From Streptococcus gallolyticus (GTDB taxonomy: Bacteria > Bacillota > Bacilli > Lactobacillales > Streptococcaceae), in assembly GCA_019794795.1 (NCBI GenBank), contig JAIMFC010000008.1:1-64000 (forward strand): 64,000 nt of DNA, read 5' to 3'. Shown in pieces: positions 50,339 through 61,433 of the stretch; position 1 is the stretch's first letter, and each line of letters starts with the position of its first letter. A model generated the notes under the pieces. It searched no databases and was not told where the DNA came from. It saw only the letters and a list, made by a program, of their open reading frames with translations. The translations under genes were made by a program, and so were the position numbers.

Positions 50339-52558
50339 GTGATTAGTTCGAATTATGACTGGCAGTTGGTGACAGATACTGCTGATGAGACATTTATTAA
50401 GGCAGCTAAAAAAGAAGGCTTAGACAAGCTAGCTGCCAATCTTTTATATGAAAGAGGGATTCAGACTGTGGAGGCCTTGCAGGCATTTTTACAGCCAAGT
50501 TTGGATGATTTGCATGATCCTTATCTGCTTCATAACATGGACAAGGCAGTGGGACGGATTCGTGCAGCGATTGAAAATTATGAGCAGATTTTGATTTATG
50601 GAGACTATGATGCAGACGGTATGACCTCGGCTTCCATTCTTAAGGAAACCTTGGAGGAACTGGGAGCAGAGTGTCAGGTATATTTACCTAATCGCTTCAC
50701 AGACGGTTACGGTCCTAATGCTTCGGTCTACAAATATTTTATTGAGCAACAGGGTGTCTCGCTCATCGTGACGGTGGACAATGGGGTAGCTGGGAATGAA
50801 GCCATTGCCTACGCCCAGTCAGTAGGAGTTGATGTGGTCGTGACAGACCACCATTCTATGCCAGAGATCTTGCCGGAGGCCTATGCCATTGTTCACCCAG
50901 AGCATCCTGATGCGGATTACCCTTTTCAACATTTAGCAGGCTGTGGAGTAGCTTTTAAGCTGGCTTGTGCCCTCTTGGAAAATGTACAGGTCGAACTGCT
51001 GGATTTGGTCGCTATCGGAACCATTGCGGATATGGTTTCGCTGACAGATGAGAATCGGATTATGGTCAAATATGGTCTTTCTCTTTTGAAACAAAGCGAA
51101 CGTATTGGTCTGCAAGAGCTCATGAAAATTGCAGGAGTTGATGTGGATACGCTTGATGAGGAAACAGTTGGTTTCCAGCTTGCTCCTCGTCTCAATGCAC
51201 TTGGGCGTCTAGATGACCCCAATCCAGCTATTGAACTCTTGACAGGTTTTGACGAGGAAGAAGCGCAAGCCATTGCTCTTATGATTGACCAAAAGAATAT
51301 CGAGCGCAAAGATATTGTTCAGGCTATTTACGATGAAGCCAAGACCATGATAGATCTGTCTAAGCCTGCTCAAGTCTTGGCAAAAGAAGGATGGAATCCT
51401 GGTGTGCTGGGCATAGTAGCGGGACGTCTTTTGGAAGAATTGGGGCAGACCGTGGTAGTCCTCAATATCGAAGATGGTAAGGCGAAAGGCTCGGCTCGCT
51501 CGGTTGAAGCAATCAATATTTTTGAGGCTTTGAATGACCACCGAGATATTTTTCTTGCCTTTGGTGGACACGCTGGTGCAGCGGGTATGACTCTACCAGT
51601 GGAGAATCTGATGGCTTTATCGGATATTCTTTCTCAGTATATCATCGATAACAATTTAGATAAGGCAAGTAAACCCAGTCTGCGTCTGGATGAAGAGCTA
51701 GACTTGGAAGACTTGACACTGGATACCCTTAAATCTTTTGATAAGCTAAAACCCTACGGTATGGACTATCCAAAACCAATCTTCTATATCAAGGATTTTC
51801 AAGTGGAGTCAGCTCGCACCATGGGACAAAATAATGCCCACCTTAAATTCCGTATCAGCAAAGGAAGTGCGGCTTTTGATGTGGTTGCCTTTGGTAAAGG
51901 GAATTTAGCGACTGAATTTTCTCAGGTCAAAGGTATGGAACTTGCAGTCAGTCTCTCTGTCAATCAATGGAATGGTAACACGACCCTTCAGCTTATGCTA
52001 GAAGATGCCCGTGTAAATGGTGTTCAGCTTTATAATATTCGTGGGAAAAATGCTGCGCTACCAAAAGGAGTTCCAGTTTTGGACATGAATCAGGATCTGT
52101 CTGAACTAATAGAGCAATCTGCTGTTGTGATAAACCAGCTTCCTACGGACAAGACAGCTTTAAAGCAAGTTTTTAAAGAACACGATTTCCAAGCAATTTA
52201 CTTCAAAAACACCATTGACCAGCCTTATTATCTGGACGGTTACGGTAGTCGGGAACAATTTGCTAAGCTCTACAAGACTATTTACCAATTCCCAGAATTT
52301 GATGTCCGCTACAAATTAGCTGAATTAAGCCAATACTTGAAAATCAAGAAACCACTTTTGATCAAAATGATTCAAATTTTCCAAGAGCTTGGTTTTGTGA
52401 CCATAAACGAAGGCGTTATGACGGTCAACAAAGAAGCAGAGAAACGGGAAATTGCTGAAAGTCAGATTTACCAAGACCTCAAAGAAGAAGTCATCTACCA
52501 AGAACTCATGGCCTTGGGCACCGTCCAAGAAATCTATGACTGGTTGATGGGAGAATAG
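50339..52558 (+). CDS. recJ: Single-stranded-DNA-specific exonuclease RecJ
   Basis: RecJ degrades single-stranded DNA 5' to 3' in recombination and mismatch repair. The protein is 739 aa from GTG 50339, which has AAAGGAG 7 nt upstream. It carries the DHH-family motifs DYDADGMTSAS and TDHHSMPE, and the DHHA1 domain ending in GGHAGAAGMTL. An OB fold and a Gram-positive C-terminal extension complete it. Confidence 0.95.
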   Translation: MISSNYDWQLVTDTADETFIKAAKKEGLDKLAANLLYERGIQTVEALQAFLQPSLDDLHDPYLLHNMDKAVGRIRAAIENYEQILIYGDYDADGMTSASILKETLEELGAECQVYLPNRFTDGYGPNASVYKYFIEQQGVSLIVTVDNGVAGNEAIAYAQSVGVDVVVTDHHSMPEILPEAYAIVHPEHPDADYPFQHLAGCGVAFKLACALLENVQVELLDLVAIGTIADMVSLTDENRIMVKYGLSLLKQSERIGLQELMKIAGVDVDTLDEETVGFQLAPRLNALGRLDDPNPAIELLTGFDEEEAQAIALMIDQKNIERKDIVQAIYDEAKTMIDLSKPAQVLAKEGWNPGVLGIVAGRLLEELGQTVVVLNIEDGKAKGSARSVEAINIFEALNDHRDIFLAFGGHAGAAGMTLPVENLMALSDILSQYIIDNNLDKASKPSLRLDEELDLEDLTLDTLKSFDKLKPYGMDYPKPIFYIKDFQVESARTMGQNNAHLKFRISKGSAAFDVVAFGKGNLATEFSQVKGMELAVSLSVNQWNGNTTLQLMLEDARVNGVQLYNIRGKNAALPKGVPVLDMNQDLSELIEQSAVVINQLPTDKTALKQVFKEHDFQAIYFKNTIDQPYYLDGYGSREQFAKLYKTIYQFPEFDVRYKLAELSQYLKIKKPLLIKMIQIFQELGFVTINEGVMTVNKEAEKREIAESQIYQDLKEEVIYQELMALGTVQEIYDWLMGE

Positions 52559-52589
52559 CTAGAGAAAATCGTACAATAGGTTTAAAATG

Positions 52590-52598
52590 TGCTATAAT
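52590..52598 (+). promoter_or_regulatory. apt extended -10 promoter
   Basis: TGC-TATAAT lies 35 nt before the apt ATG. Confidence 0.6.
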
Positions 52599-52633
52599 AG
52601 ACTGTAAAAACTATTTTAAGAAGTGAGAAAAAC

Positions 52634-53152
52634 ATGAAACTTGAAGATTATATTGCATCCATTGAGAACTATCCAAAAGAAGGAATTACCTTCCGTGATA
52701 TCTCACCCTTGATGGCAGACGGAAATGCCTACAGCTACGCTGTTCGTGAAATCGTTCAGTATGCAACAGACAAGAAGATTGACATGATTGTCGGTCCTGA
52801 AGCACGCGGATTTATCGTGGGTTGTCCTGTAGCTTTTGAGTTGGGAATTGGCTTTGCTCCAGTTCGTAAACCAGGTAAATTACCACGCGAAGTAATCTCA
52901 GCTGACTACGAAAAAGAGTACGGTGTAGATACTTTGACCATGCATGCTGATGCTATCCAACCAGGACAACGTGTCTTGATTGTTGATGACCTTTTGGCAA
53001 CAGGTGGTACGGTGAAAGCAACCATTGAAATGATCGAACGCCTTGGTGGTGTGGTTGCAGGTTGTGCCTTCTTGATAGAATTGGACGGTCTTGGTGGACG
53101 CGAAGCCGTAGGTGACTACGACATGAAAGTATTGATGAATTTCCCAGGCTAG
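52634..53152 (+). CDS. apt: Adenine phosphoribosyltransferase
   Basis: This enzyme salvages adenine to AMP using PRPP. The 172-aa protein has the PRPP-binding motif [13 protein letters not shown] (about 115-127) and the type I fold with [10 protein letters not shown]. It often follows recJ in streptococci, as here. AAGTGAG precedes the ATG. Confidence 0.96.
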   Translation: MKLEDYIASIENYPKEGITFRDISPLMADGNAYSYAVREIVQYATDKKIDMIVGPEARGFIVGCPVAFELGIGFAPVRKPGKLPREVISADYEKEYGVDTLTMHADAIQPGQRVLIVDDLLATGGTVKATIEMIERLGGVVAGCAFLIELDGLGGREAVGDYDMKVLMNFPG

Positions 53153-53169
53153 TATAGTTAATAACTATA
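53153..53169 (+). promoter_or_regulatory. MET-box palindrome upstream of metA
   Basis: TATAGTTAATAACTATA is a perfect palindrome with 8-bp arms around one central base. It fits the MET-box described for the streptococcal LysR-type methionine regulator MtaR/MetR, whose consensus resembles TATAGTTT-S-AAACTATA. It lies 22 bp before the -35 of the metA promoter, a normal place for an activator. Confidence 0.75.
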
Positions 53170-53181
53170 TCTTGTCCTAAA

Positions 53182-53203
53182 ATCTAGCAAATTGAATTGC
53201 TAG
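53182..53203 (+). other. Small hairpin between apt and metA
   Basis: CTAGCAA and TTGCTAG pair around a short loop, without a following T run. It overlaps the metA -35 region. It may be a weak apt terminator or incidental. Confidence 0.35.
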
Positions 53204-53220
53204 TCTCACTACTATATACT
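53192..53220 (+). promoter_or_regulatory. metA promoter
   Basis: TTGAAT (53192-53197) and TATACT (53215-53220) are spaced by 17 nt, 27 nt before the metA ATG. Confidence 0.7.
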
Positions 53221-53247
53221 AGTAATAACTAGAATAGGAGTGAGTGT

Positions 53248-54189
53248 ATGCCAATTAAGATAGATAGAGGATTGCCAGCGGTTGATATTTTACGGACGGA
53301 AAATATCTTTGTAATGGATGATAACCGTGCCCAACATCAGGATATTCGCCCGATGAATATCCTCATTCTCAACCTCATGCCTCAGAAAATTGTAACAGAG
53401 ACCCAGCTTTTGAGACTCTTGGCCAATACCCCTTTGCAGCTGGAAGTTGAATTTCTGCATATGGCAAGTCATCAGTCAAAGAATACTGGTTCAGAGCATT
53501 TGGAGACATTTTACAAAACCTTTGCTCAAGTCAAGGACCGTTATTTTGATGGTTTGATTGTGACAGGGGCTCCTGTTGAAAATCTGCCCTTTGAGGAAGT
53601 GGATTACTGGTCTGAGTTGAAGCAAGTTTTTGACTGGTCTAAGGATCATGTTTACTCCACCTTGCACATCTGTTGGGGGGCTCAGGCGGGGCTCTATGCC
53701 CGTTATGGTATTCAAAAGCAGGGCAAATCGCACAAATTGTCAGGCGTCTACAGCCAGGAAGTAGTCAAGGTAGACAGTCCACTCATGCGTGGTTTTGATG
53801 ATGAATTTTTAGCACCCCATTCCCGTTATACGGAAGTCTTGGCAGAAGATATTAGGAGATTTCATAATCTAGAAATTCTATCGGATGGTCAAGATGTTGG
53901 TCTGTCGATTATTGCTAGTCGAGACATGCGTGAAGTGTATAGCTTTGGACATTTGGAATATGACCGCGATACGCTTCAAAAAGAGTATGAGCGAGATTTG
54001 TCTGCTGGGAAAAATCCACGTGTACCCGAGCATTATTTCAAACAGGATGATCCGACAACGAGACCGGCTCTATCTTGGAATTTGGCAGCAGCTCAATTTT
54101 TCAATAACTGGATTAACTACGCTGTCTATCAAGAGACACCTTATGATTGGGAAAACTTTGAGCAATCGGCTTTTTCAGCCAGTTTATAA
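53248..54189 (+). CDS. metA: Homoserine O-acetyltransferase (MetA/HTS fold)
   Basis: MetA activates homoserine for methionine synthesis. The 313-aa protein has the nucleophile Cys142 in [10 protein letters not shown] and the typical N-terminal region ILNLMPQK. Residue 111 is glutamate (TGAPVEN). In studied enzymes of this fold, Glu at this position selects acetyl-CoA and Gly selects succinyl-CoA, so the common label O-succinyltransferase is probably wrong here. AGGAG precedes the ATG, and a MET-box lies upstream. dnaD follows 8 nt later. Confidence 0.94.
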   Translation: MPIKIDRGLPAVDILRTENIFVMDDNRAQHQDIRPMNILILNLMPQKIVTETQLLRLLANTPLQLEVEFLHMASHQSKNTGSEHLETFYKTFAQVKDRYFDGLIVTGAPVENLPFEEVDYWSELKQVFDWSKDHVYSTLHICWGAQAGLYARYGIQKQGKSHKLSGVYSQEVVKVDSPLMRGFDDEFLAPHSRYTEVLAEDIRRFHNLEILSDGQDVGLSIIASRDMREVYSFGHLEYDRDTLQKEYERDLSAGKNPRVPEHYFKQDDPTTRPALSWNLAAAQFFNNWINYAVYQETPYDWENFEQSAFSASL

Positions 54190-54197
54190 GAGGAATT

Positions 54198-54875
54198 ATG
54201 ACCTATTCACAACAATTTCAAACAGGCAACTTGGTCCTTCCAAGTGCCTTGTTGTTTCATTTTCAAGAATTATTTCCGTCAGCTGATGATTTTTTAGTCT
54301 GGCAATTTTTCTTTTTCCAAAATACTAGCCAGTTGGAGAGCATTGCACCTAGTGAGATTGCGCAAGCGACAGGAAAAACAGTTGCAGATATCAATCGTTC
54401 CATTGAACGTTTGCAGAAAAATGGTTTATTGGAATTTAAGACCATCAATCTAGCAGGTGAGATTGAGATGATTTTTGATGCCCTACCTGCTTTAGAAAAG
54501 CTAGATAATCTTGAAATAGGCGAAGTGAAAACGGTAGAACTGTTAGAAATCAATGATTTGAAGGCCTTGGTTGATGATTTTGAGAGAGAATTAGGCCGCT
54601 TCTTATCACCATTTGAAATTGAAGATTTGCAAAAGACAATCTCAGAAGATCGTGTGTCGGTGGACTTAGTGCGGACAGCCTTGCGTGAAGCAGTATTTAA
54701 CAACAAGACAAACTGGCGCTATATCCAAGCAATTTTGCGCAACTGGAGACGAGAGGGGATTACAACTCCTGCGCAAGTTAAAGCCAAAAATGCAGAAAGA
54801 GAAGCGCAACAAGTTTCTAAAAATATAACAGCCTCAGATGATTTTCTGAATGCAATGAATCTTTGGAAAGACTAG
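54198..54875 (+). CDS. dnaD: DnaD-family replication initiation protein
   Basis: DnaD helps open DNA and load the helicase at origins and restart sites in Firmicutes. The 225-aa protein has an N-terminal winged helix (about 30-95, with SEIAQATGKTVADINRSIERL) and the DnaD C-terminal domain with INWRYI-type motif NKTNWRYIQAILRNW (about 168-182). AGAGGAATT precedes the ATG. It lies in a run with trmK and the Nif3-like gene. Confidence 0.92.
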   Translation: MTYSQQFQTGNLVLPSALLFHFQELFPSADDFLVWQFFFFQNTSQLESIAPSEIAQATGKTVADINRSIERLQKNGLLEFKTINLAGEIEMIFDALPALEKLDNLEIGEVKTVELLEINDLKALVDDFERELGRFLSPFEIEDLQKTISEDRVSVDLVRTALREAVFNNKTNWRYIQAILRNWRREGITTPAQVKAKNAEREAQQVSKNITASDDFLNAMNLWKD

Positions 54876-54876
54876 G

Positions 54877-55566
54877 ATGGAAAAAACAAAATTATCAAAG
54901 CGGCTGGAAAAAGTCGCAAGTTTCGTACCAGAGAGTGCGCGATTAGTTGATGTGGGGAGTGACCATGCTTATCTCCCTCTTTTTTTAGTGGAAGCAGGAA
55001 AGATTGATTTTGCAGTGGCTGGTGAGGTGGTCAAAGGACCATTTGAGTCAGCTTTGAAGAATGTTCAAGAAGCGGGACAATCAGATAAGATTCAAGTTCG
55101 CTTAGCAAACGGTCTAGCTGCAGTAGAAAGTCAGGACCAGATTAGTACAGTGACCATTGCAGGAATGGGTGGTCGCCTGATTGCAGACATCTTGGAATCT
55201 GGTCAGGAAAAATTGGCTGGAGTGGAGCGATTGATTTTACAACCCAATAATCGTGAGGATGATGTCCGTACATGGTTACAGGAACATGATTATCAGCTGA
55301 TTGCAGAAGTCATCTTGGAAGAAAATGATAAGATGTACGAAATTTTGGTGGCAGAGGCTGGAAAGATGAACTTGTCCGCTAAAGAATTGCGTTTTGGTCC
55401 CTACTTACAGGCTGAGTGCTCAGAAACTTTCCAGAAGAAGTGGCAGGCTGAACTCAGTAAATTGACCTGGGCTTTCCAACAAGTTCCAGAAACACATGCT
55501 GCTGACCGCTCTGCTATTTCCCAAAAAATGAAAGATATCGAGGAGGTTCTCCATGCTAGCAAGTGA
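54877..55566 (+). CDS. trmK: tRNA (adenine(22)-N(1))-methyltransferase
   Basis: TrmK methylates N1 of A22 in tRNA using SAM. The 229-aa protein has the SAM-binding segment [16 protein letters not shown] (about 23-38) and the family motif [14 protein letters not shown]. It starts 1 nt after dnaD ends and overlaps the Nif3-like gene by 14 nt, a conserved pairing in Firmicutes. Confidence 0.93.
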   Translation: MEKTKLSKRLEKVASFVPESARLVDVGSDHAYLPLFLVEAGKIDFAVAGEVVKGPFESALKNVQEAGQSDKIQVRLANGLAAVESQDQISTVTIAGMGGRLIADILESGQEKLAGVERLILQPNNREDDVRTWLQEHDYQLIAEVILEENDKMYEILVAEAGKMNLSAKELRFGPYLQAECSETFQKKWQAELSKLTWAFQQVPETHAADRSAISQKMKDIEEVLHASK

Positions 55567-56347
55567 TGTCATCGCTAAGTATCAAGAGTTTTGTCCGCCA
55601 AGCCTTTCTATGGAAGGTGATGTGTCTGGACTGCAAATTGGCACGCTTCATAAAGCAGTTAAGCGGGTTATGGTGGCACTCGATATCCGGGAAACGACTG
55701 TGGTAGAAGCTATTGATAAGCAGGTAGACTTGATTATTGTCAAGCATGCACCGATTTTCCGTCCGGTGAAAAATTTGGTGGCTGATGACTTACAGACGCA
55801 GATTTTGCTGAATCTGGTCAAGCATGATATTGCGATCTATGTCAGTCATACGGATATTGATGTGGTTGATGGCGGACTGAATGACTGGTTCTGTGATTTG
55901 TTGGGGATTGAAGATGTGGATTATCTGCATGAGACCCAGCCTGGTCATGGAATTGGTCGTATTGGGACAGTCCCTGAGCAAACTTTGGAGGAATTGGCGC
56001 TTAAGGTCAAGTCTGTATTTGACTTGGATAGCGTTCGTTTGGTTTCATACCGTCATCAAGCCAAGCAATATGTGTCGCGGGTGGCCATTTGCGGTGGTAG
56101 TGGGCAGTCTTTCTATCATGATGCCTTGCAAAAAGGGGCTGATGTCTTGATTACAGGGGATGTTTATTACCATACTGGTCAAGAAATGTTGACACAAGGG
56201 CTTTTGGCTATTGACCCGGGTCACCATATTGAAGTTTTATTTGTTAAAAAAATTGCTGAAAAGTTGGAAGAATGGAAGCTGGCAGAAGCGTGGGAGCTGG
56301 AAATTATTCCCTCAACTGTCTCAACTAATCCTTTCCGACATCTCTAG
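55553..56347 (+). CDS. Nif3-like dinuclear metal centre protein
   Basis: This 264-aa member of the Nif3/YqfO family forms ring-shaped complexes with a two-metal site. The metal ligands include the histidines in VKHAPIFR and [11 protein letters not shown] and in the C-terminal [10 protein letters not shown]. The biochemical role is unsettled; GTP cyclohydrolase-like activity has been suggested for relatives. This copy lacks the inserted domain of the longer Bacillus form. Coupled to trmK by a 14-nt overlap. Confidence 0.92.
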   Translation: MLASDVIAKYQEFCPPSLSMEGDVSGLQIGTLHKAVKRVMVALDIRETTVVEAIDKQVDLIIVKHAPIFRPVKNLVADDLQTQILLNLVKHDIAIYVSHTDIDVVDGGLNDWFCDLLGIEDVDYLHETQPGHGIGRIGTVPEQTLEELALKVKSVFDLDSVRLVSYRHQAKQYVSRVAICGGSGQSFYHDALQKGADVLITGDVYYHTGQEMLTQGLLAIDPGHHIEVLFVKKIAEKLEEWKLAEAWELEIIPSTVSTNPFRHL

Positions 56348-56362
56348 AAAGAAGGAATGTAT

Positions 56363-57187
56363 ATGGCTTGGTTAGCTCAGCAACCGGTTGTATTGCAGGC
56401 ATTTATAGCAGGATTATTTACTTGGGGTTGCACTATCTTGGGGTCTGCGATTGTCTTTTTCTTCAAGAATATCAGTCGTAGATTGCTGGATACTATGCAA
56501 GGATTTGCGGCAGGTGTCATGATTGCGGCCTCTTTTTGGTCACTTTTGGAGCCCTCTATTCGGTATGCAGAGCCACTTTATGGTCAGTTGGCTTGGGTGC
56601 CGGCAGCAGTTGGTTTTTTGGTTGGTGGTGTTTTTTTACGCTTGGTCGATGTTTTAGTACCTCACCTGCATTTGGGCAATGAACGAAAAGACGCAGAGGG
56701 TGGTAGTGCTCATGAACGACGCCACTTATCCAAAACAACCCTCTTATTTTTAGCCATTACAATTCACAATATTCCAGAGGGACTGGCAGTTGGAGTGACC
56801 TTTGGTGCCTTGGCCAATCATTTCTCACAGGCTGCTTTTATCGGTGCGCTTGGACTGGCAATGGGGATTGGTCTGCAGAATATCCCAGAGGGAGCTGCTC
56901 TATCAATCCCTATTCGGACGGACGGAAAATCGCGGAAAGAGGCCTTTTATTGGGGTTCGATTTCAGCGATTGTAGAGCCCATTGGTGCCCTTATCGGTGC
57001 TGTTGCAGTGATGTACATGGGACCGATATTACCCTATGCCCTGTCTTTTGCTGCGGGAGCTATGATTTTTGTGGTAGTAGAGGAACTGATTCCAGAGTCT
57101 CAGACAAATGGCAATACAGATTTGGCGACACTGGGGCTCATGGTAGGTTTTACCATTATGATGATAATGGATGTTGCATTAGGTTAG
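56363..57187 (+). CDS. ZIP family metal transporter
   Basis: This protein of about 274 residues has eight membrane helices and the ZIP metal-site motifs HNIPEGLAVG (helix IV) and NIPEGAALSIP (helix V). A histidine-bearing cytoplasmic loop (HERRHLS) lies between helices III and IV. It probably imports zinc or another divalent metal. ATG 56363 is preferred because GAAGGA lies 7 nt before it; the ATG at 56357 touches that site. Confidence 0.88.
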   Translation: MAWLAQQPVVLQAFIAGLFTWGCTILGSAIVFFFKNISRRLLDTMQGFAAGVMIAASFWSLLEPSIRYAEPLYGQLAWVPAAVGFLVGGVFLRLVDVLVPHLHLGNERKDAEGGSAHERRHLSKTTLLFLAITIHNIPEGLAVGVTFGALANHFSQAAFIGALGLAMGIGLQNIPEGAALSIPIRTDGKSRKEAFYWGSISAIVEPIGALIGAVAVMYMGPILPYALSFAAGAMIFVVVEELIPESQTNGNTDLATLGLMVGFTIMMIMDVALG

Positions 57188-57213
57188 GAAGTCCGAATTA
57201 TCGGGCTTTTTTT
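57188..57213 (+). terminator. Terminator after the ZIP gene
   Basis: AGTCCGA and TCGGGCT (one G-T) form a 7-bp stem around ATTA, followed by seven Ts. Confidence 0.85.
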
Positions 57214-57236
57214 GATGTGACAGCCTCTATTCTTTA

Positions 57237-57245
57237 TGTTATAAT
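57237..57245 (+). promoter_or_regulatory. rmlACB extended -10 promoter
   Basis: TGT-TATAAT lies 32 nt before the rmlA ATG. Confidence 0.65.
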
Positions 57246-57277
57246 AAAATGACTATTATATTGGAAGGTATCTAACT

Positions 57278-58147
57278 ATGAAAGGTATTATTTTAGCAGG
57301 TGGTTCAGGAACACGCTTGTATCCTTTGACACGTGCAGCATCTAAGCAATTGATGCCAATTTACGACAAACCAATGATTTATTATCCACTTTCAACCTTG
57401 ATGTTGGCAGGGATTAAAGACATTTTGATTATCTCAACTCCACAAGACCTCCCACGTTTTGAAGATATGTTGGGTGATGGTTTTGAATTGGGGATTTCCC
57501 TTTCTTACGCGGTACAACCAAGTCCAGACGGTTTGGCACAAGCCTTTATCATTGGGGAAGAATTTATCGGTGATGATAATGTTGCTTTGATTCTTGGTGA
57601 TAATATCTATCACGGCGCTGGCTTGACAAAAATGTTGCAACGTGCCGCTGCCAAAGAAACAGGAGCGACTGTTTTTGGTTATCAAGTGAAAGACCCAGAA
57701 CGCTTTGGTGTGGTTGAATTTGATGCGGATATGAACGCTATTTCAATCGAAGAAAAACCAGAACAACCAAAATCAAACTTTGCGGTTACTGGTCTTTATT
57801 TCTATGACAACGATGTGGTTGAGATTGCTAAAAATATCAAACCTAGCCCTCGTGGTGAGTTGGAAATCACAGACGTCAACAAAGCTTACTTGGAACGTGG
57901 CGATTTGTCAGTGGAATTGATGGGTCGTGGCTTTGCATGGCTTGATACTGGAACTCACGAAAGCCTTCTTGAAGCTGCGCAATACATTGAAACTGTTCAA
58001 CGTTTGCAAAATGTGCAAGTAGCTAACCTGGAAGAAATTGCTTACCGTATGGGCTACATCACAAGAGAGCAAGTCTTTGAATTGGCACAACCATTGAAGA
58101 AAAATGAATACGGACAATACTTGCTCCGTTTGATTGGAGAAGCATAA
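57278..58147 (+). CDS. rmlA: Glucose-1-phosphate thymidylyltransferase
   Basis: RmlA makes dTDP-glucose, the first step of dTDP-L-rhamnose synthesis. The 289-aa protein has the nucleotidyltransferase signature [11 protein letters not shown] (8-18), the Mg-binding LGDNIYHG, and [10 protein letters not shown]. Its stop overlaps the rmlC ATG by one base (TAATG). The product feeds rhamnose-containing wall polysaccharides. Confidence 0.97.
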   Translation: MKGIILAGGSGTRLYPLTRAASKQLMPIYDKPMIYYPLSTLMLAGIKDILIISTPQDLPRFEDMLGDGFELGISLSYAVQPSPDGLAQAFIIGEEFIGDDNVALILGDNIYHGAGLTKMLQRAAAKETGATVFGYQVKDPERFGVVEFDADMNAISIEEKPEQPKSNFAVTGLYFYDNDVVEIAKNIKPSPRGELEITDVNKAYLERGDLSVELMGRGFAWLDTGTHESLLEAAQYIETVQRLQNVQVANLEEIAYRMGYITREQVFELAQPLKKNEYGQYLLRLIGEA

Positions 58148-58740
58148 TGACGGAACAATTTTTTGACAAAGAATTAGCAGGACGCCCAGTTGAAGGCATT
58201 CCAGGAATGATGGAATTCGATATTCCAGTTCGTGGTGATAACCGTGGCTGGTTTAAAGAAAACTTCCAAAAAGAAAAAATGCTACCGTTAGGTTTCCCAG
58301 AACGCTTCTTTGCAGAAGGCAAATTGCAAAATAATGTTTCATTTAACCACAAACACGCTTTGCGTGGTTTGCATGCGGAGCCATGGGATAAATATGTTTC
58401 TATCGTAGATGAAGGAAGAGTTATTGGCTCATGGGTTGACCTTCGTGAGGGTGAAACATTCGGGAACACTTACCAAACGGTGATTGATGCCTCAAAAGGG
58501 ATTTTTGTACCACGTGGCGTGGCTAATGGTTTCCAAGTTTTGACAGACCAAGCGGTGTACAGTTACTTAGTAAATGATTATTGGGCACTTGAATTGAAAC
58601 CCAAATATGCCTTTGTTAACTATGCAGATCCAGCTTTGGGACTTAAGTGGGAAAATCTTGAAGAAGCTCAAGTTTCAGAAGCAGATAAAAATCACCCAAT
58701 GCTGAAAGATGTTAAACCATTGAAAGCAGAAGATCTCTAA
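58147..58740 (+). CDS. rmlC: dTDP-4-dehydrorhamnose 3,5-epimerase
   Basis: RmlC epimerises dTDP-4-keto-6-deoxyglucose. The 197-aa cupin-fold protein keeps the catalytic His in NHKHALRGLHAEP and the RGDNRGWFKE segment. It is slightly longer than the 180-residue average, as in other streptococci. Second gene of the rml operon. Confidence 0.95.
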   Translation: MTEQFFDKELAGRPVEGIPGMMEFDIPVRGDNRGWFKENFQKEKMLPLGFPERFFAEGKLQNNVSFNHKHALRGLHAEPWDKYVSIVDEGRVIGSWVDLREGETFGNTYQTVIDASKGIFVPRGVANGFQVLTDQAVYSYLVNDYWALELKPKYAFVNYADPALGLKWENLEEAQVSEADKNHPMLKDVKPLKAEDL

Positions 58741-58761
58741 AAAAGAAAAAACATTTCATAA

Positions 58762-59817
<1,056 letters not shown>

Positions 59818-59828
59818 AGTATTTTGAA

Positions 59829-59870
59829 TGAGAACTAAGAGGGCGGGACACCTTTTGGTTCTCAATTTTT
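59829..59870 (+). terminator. Terminator after rmlB
   Basis: TGAGAACTAAGAGG and CCTTTTGGTTCTCA form a 14-bp stem with two G-T pairs around GCGGGACA, followed by ATTTTTA. Confidence 0.85.
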
Positions 59871-59900
59871 ACTTTGAAAGGATGTCAATTAGTAAAATTT

Positions 59901-61433
59901 ATGAAAACTATAGGAAAAAAGGTTGTTAATTATTCTACAGGGGTCATACTCTCTTTGGCTATGATTATTCTATTCTATTTGTCATTTATATCTTTTAGTA
60001 CAAGAGGGTATATCTATATGACAAGTGCAGAGGAGATTACTTTTTTTAAAAATAGTCCTTTATTTTATATTTTCCTAGCTCTGATAATCCTACTATTTTT
60101 TATCGCTCACAAACTTCTCGCTAAGGTACCATCTATACTTTTGTTCCTAATAGGAGCAGGTGCATTTGTTATTTTCTCCGCTTATATGGTTCCAAATGTA
60201 GACGGTCTTCTTAGGGCAGATCCACACTATTTGTTTAAGGCTGCGATTCAAATGAATATGGGAGATTATTCATCATTTGATAAGATTAGTTCTGCCAACT
60301 ATATGTCGACTTTTCCAACTCAGATGGGACTATTGTCACTTTTTCGTTTGTATGCTCACTTTACTACTAATACGAGTTACCTTTTTTTTGCGCAGGTAGC
60401 GATGGTTATCGTTTGCAACTTTCTTTTATGGTGGATTAGCAATTTACTTTTCAAAAAACAAGAACTAAATAATTTGGTGATTCTGATTTCCTTCTTATTT
60501 TTACCGAATTTTTTCCTAATTTTTTGGGTATATGGAGATATTCCTGGTTTACTTTGTCTTCTTTTTGCCTTATATTTTTATATTCAATTTAATCAAACAA
60601 ATCATATTCTATTTGGGATTGGCCTACTGTTTTTTATTAGTTTAGCCTGCTTTGTTCGGAATAATTATCAGATATTCCTGGTTGTGCTATTTATCTTACA
60701 GGGGTTATCATTTCTAAAAGAATTTAATTATAAAAAACTTATTATCTTACTTTTACTCTTTCCAACTGTGAAATTACCTAATGTTGTGGTCCAACGCTAC
60801 TATGAAGAGAAAATCCAACAGAGTATTACTTACCCTCCACAAGCAGCTTGGGTAGTAATGGGATTGAGTGATAATGTTGCAAATAATGGCTATTTCAATA
60901 CATATACAACTTTAATTAGGGAATGGAATGATTATGATGACCAACGGGTAGAAGAAGTGGTGAAAAAAGACTTGAAATCTCGTATTGACGCCTTTACTGC
61001 TTCACCAACATATGCAAAAGAATTCTTTAGAGAAAAGATTGCTGTTACGTGGAATGAACCAACTTTGCAATCTATTTATGCAGGCCCGCTCTATACAAGA
61101 GAACAATACACCCATACAGTTTTTTTGAAAAATCTCTACCAAGAAGGTTCATACTATCATATTTACAATAAATATATGAGTGTTTTTTTAACCTCTATTT
61201 ATCTCCTGTCATTTTTCTATCTTTTCCTGAAATTCATTATTTTTAGGGAGAAATTTGAATTGGTCCAGTTATATCCGTTTCTTTACCTTATTGGTGGATT
61301 TATCTTCCATCTATTTTGGGAAACAAAATCACGCTATGTATGGCCATATATCTATCTACTATTGCCAGTTGTAGCAGTCAATATAAATTATATTAGTCAG
61401 AAATTAAAATGGAAGAGTAGGAATAAAGCGTGA
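59901..61433 (+). CDS. Polytopic membrane glycosyltransferase-like protein (GT-C type)
   Basis: This protein of about 510 residues has at least ten membrane helices. An early extracytoplasmic loop contains acidic residues (NVDGLLRADPHYLFKA), the pattern of GT-C transferases that use a polyprenyl-phosphate sugar donor outside the membrane. It overlaps the following GT2 gene by one base, which suggests a donor-making and donor-using pair. The start is uncertain: ATG 59901 has no clear ribosome site, and a TTG at 59874 is an alternative. AT-rich codon use differs from the rml genes before it. Confidence 0.7.
   Translation: MKTIGKKVVNYSTGVILSLAMIILFYLSFISFSTRGYIYMTSAEEITFFKNSPLFYIFLALIILLFFIAHKLLAKVPSILLFLIGAGAFVIFSAYMVPNVDGLLRADPHYLFKAAIQMNMGDYSSFDKISSANYMSTFPTQMGLLSLFRLYAHFTTNTSYLFFAQVAMVIVCNFLLWWISNLLFKKQELNNLVILISFLFLPNFFLIFWVYGDIPGLLCLLFALYFYIQFNQTNHILFGIGLLFFISLACFVRNNYQIFLVVLFILQGLSFLKEFNYKKLIILLLLFPTVKLPNVVVQRYYEEKIQQSITYPPQAAWVVMGLSDNVANNGYFNTYTTLIREWNDYDDQRVEEVVKKDLKSRIDAFTASPTYAKEFFREKIAVTWNEPTLQSIYAGPLYTREQYTHTVFLKNLYQEGSYYHIYNKYMSVFLTSIYLLSFFYLFLKFIIFREKFELVQLYPFLYLIGGFIFHLFWETKSRYVWPYIYLLLPVVAVNINYISQKLKWKSRNKA

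Noticed and set aside
59882-59929. 15-codon frame before the GT-C gene (ATG 59882)
   Set aside because: AAAGG directly abuts the ATG, leaving no spacing for initiation; it overlaps the larger gene in another frame.
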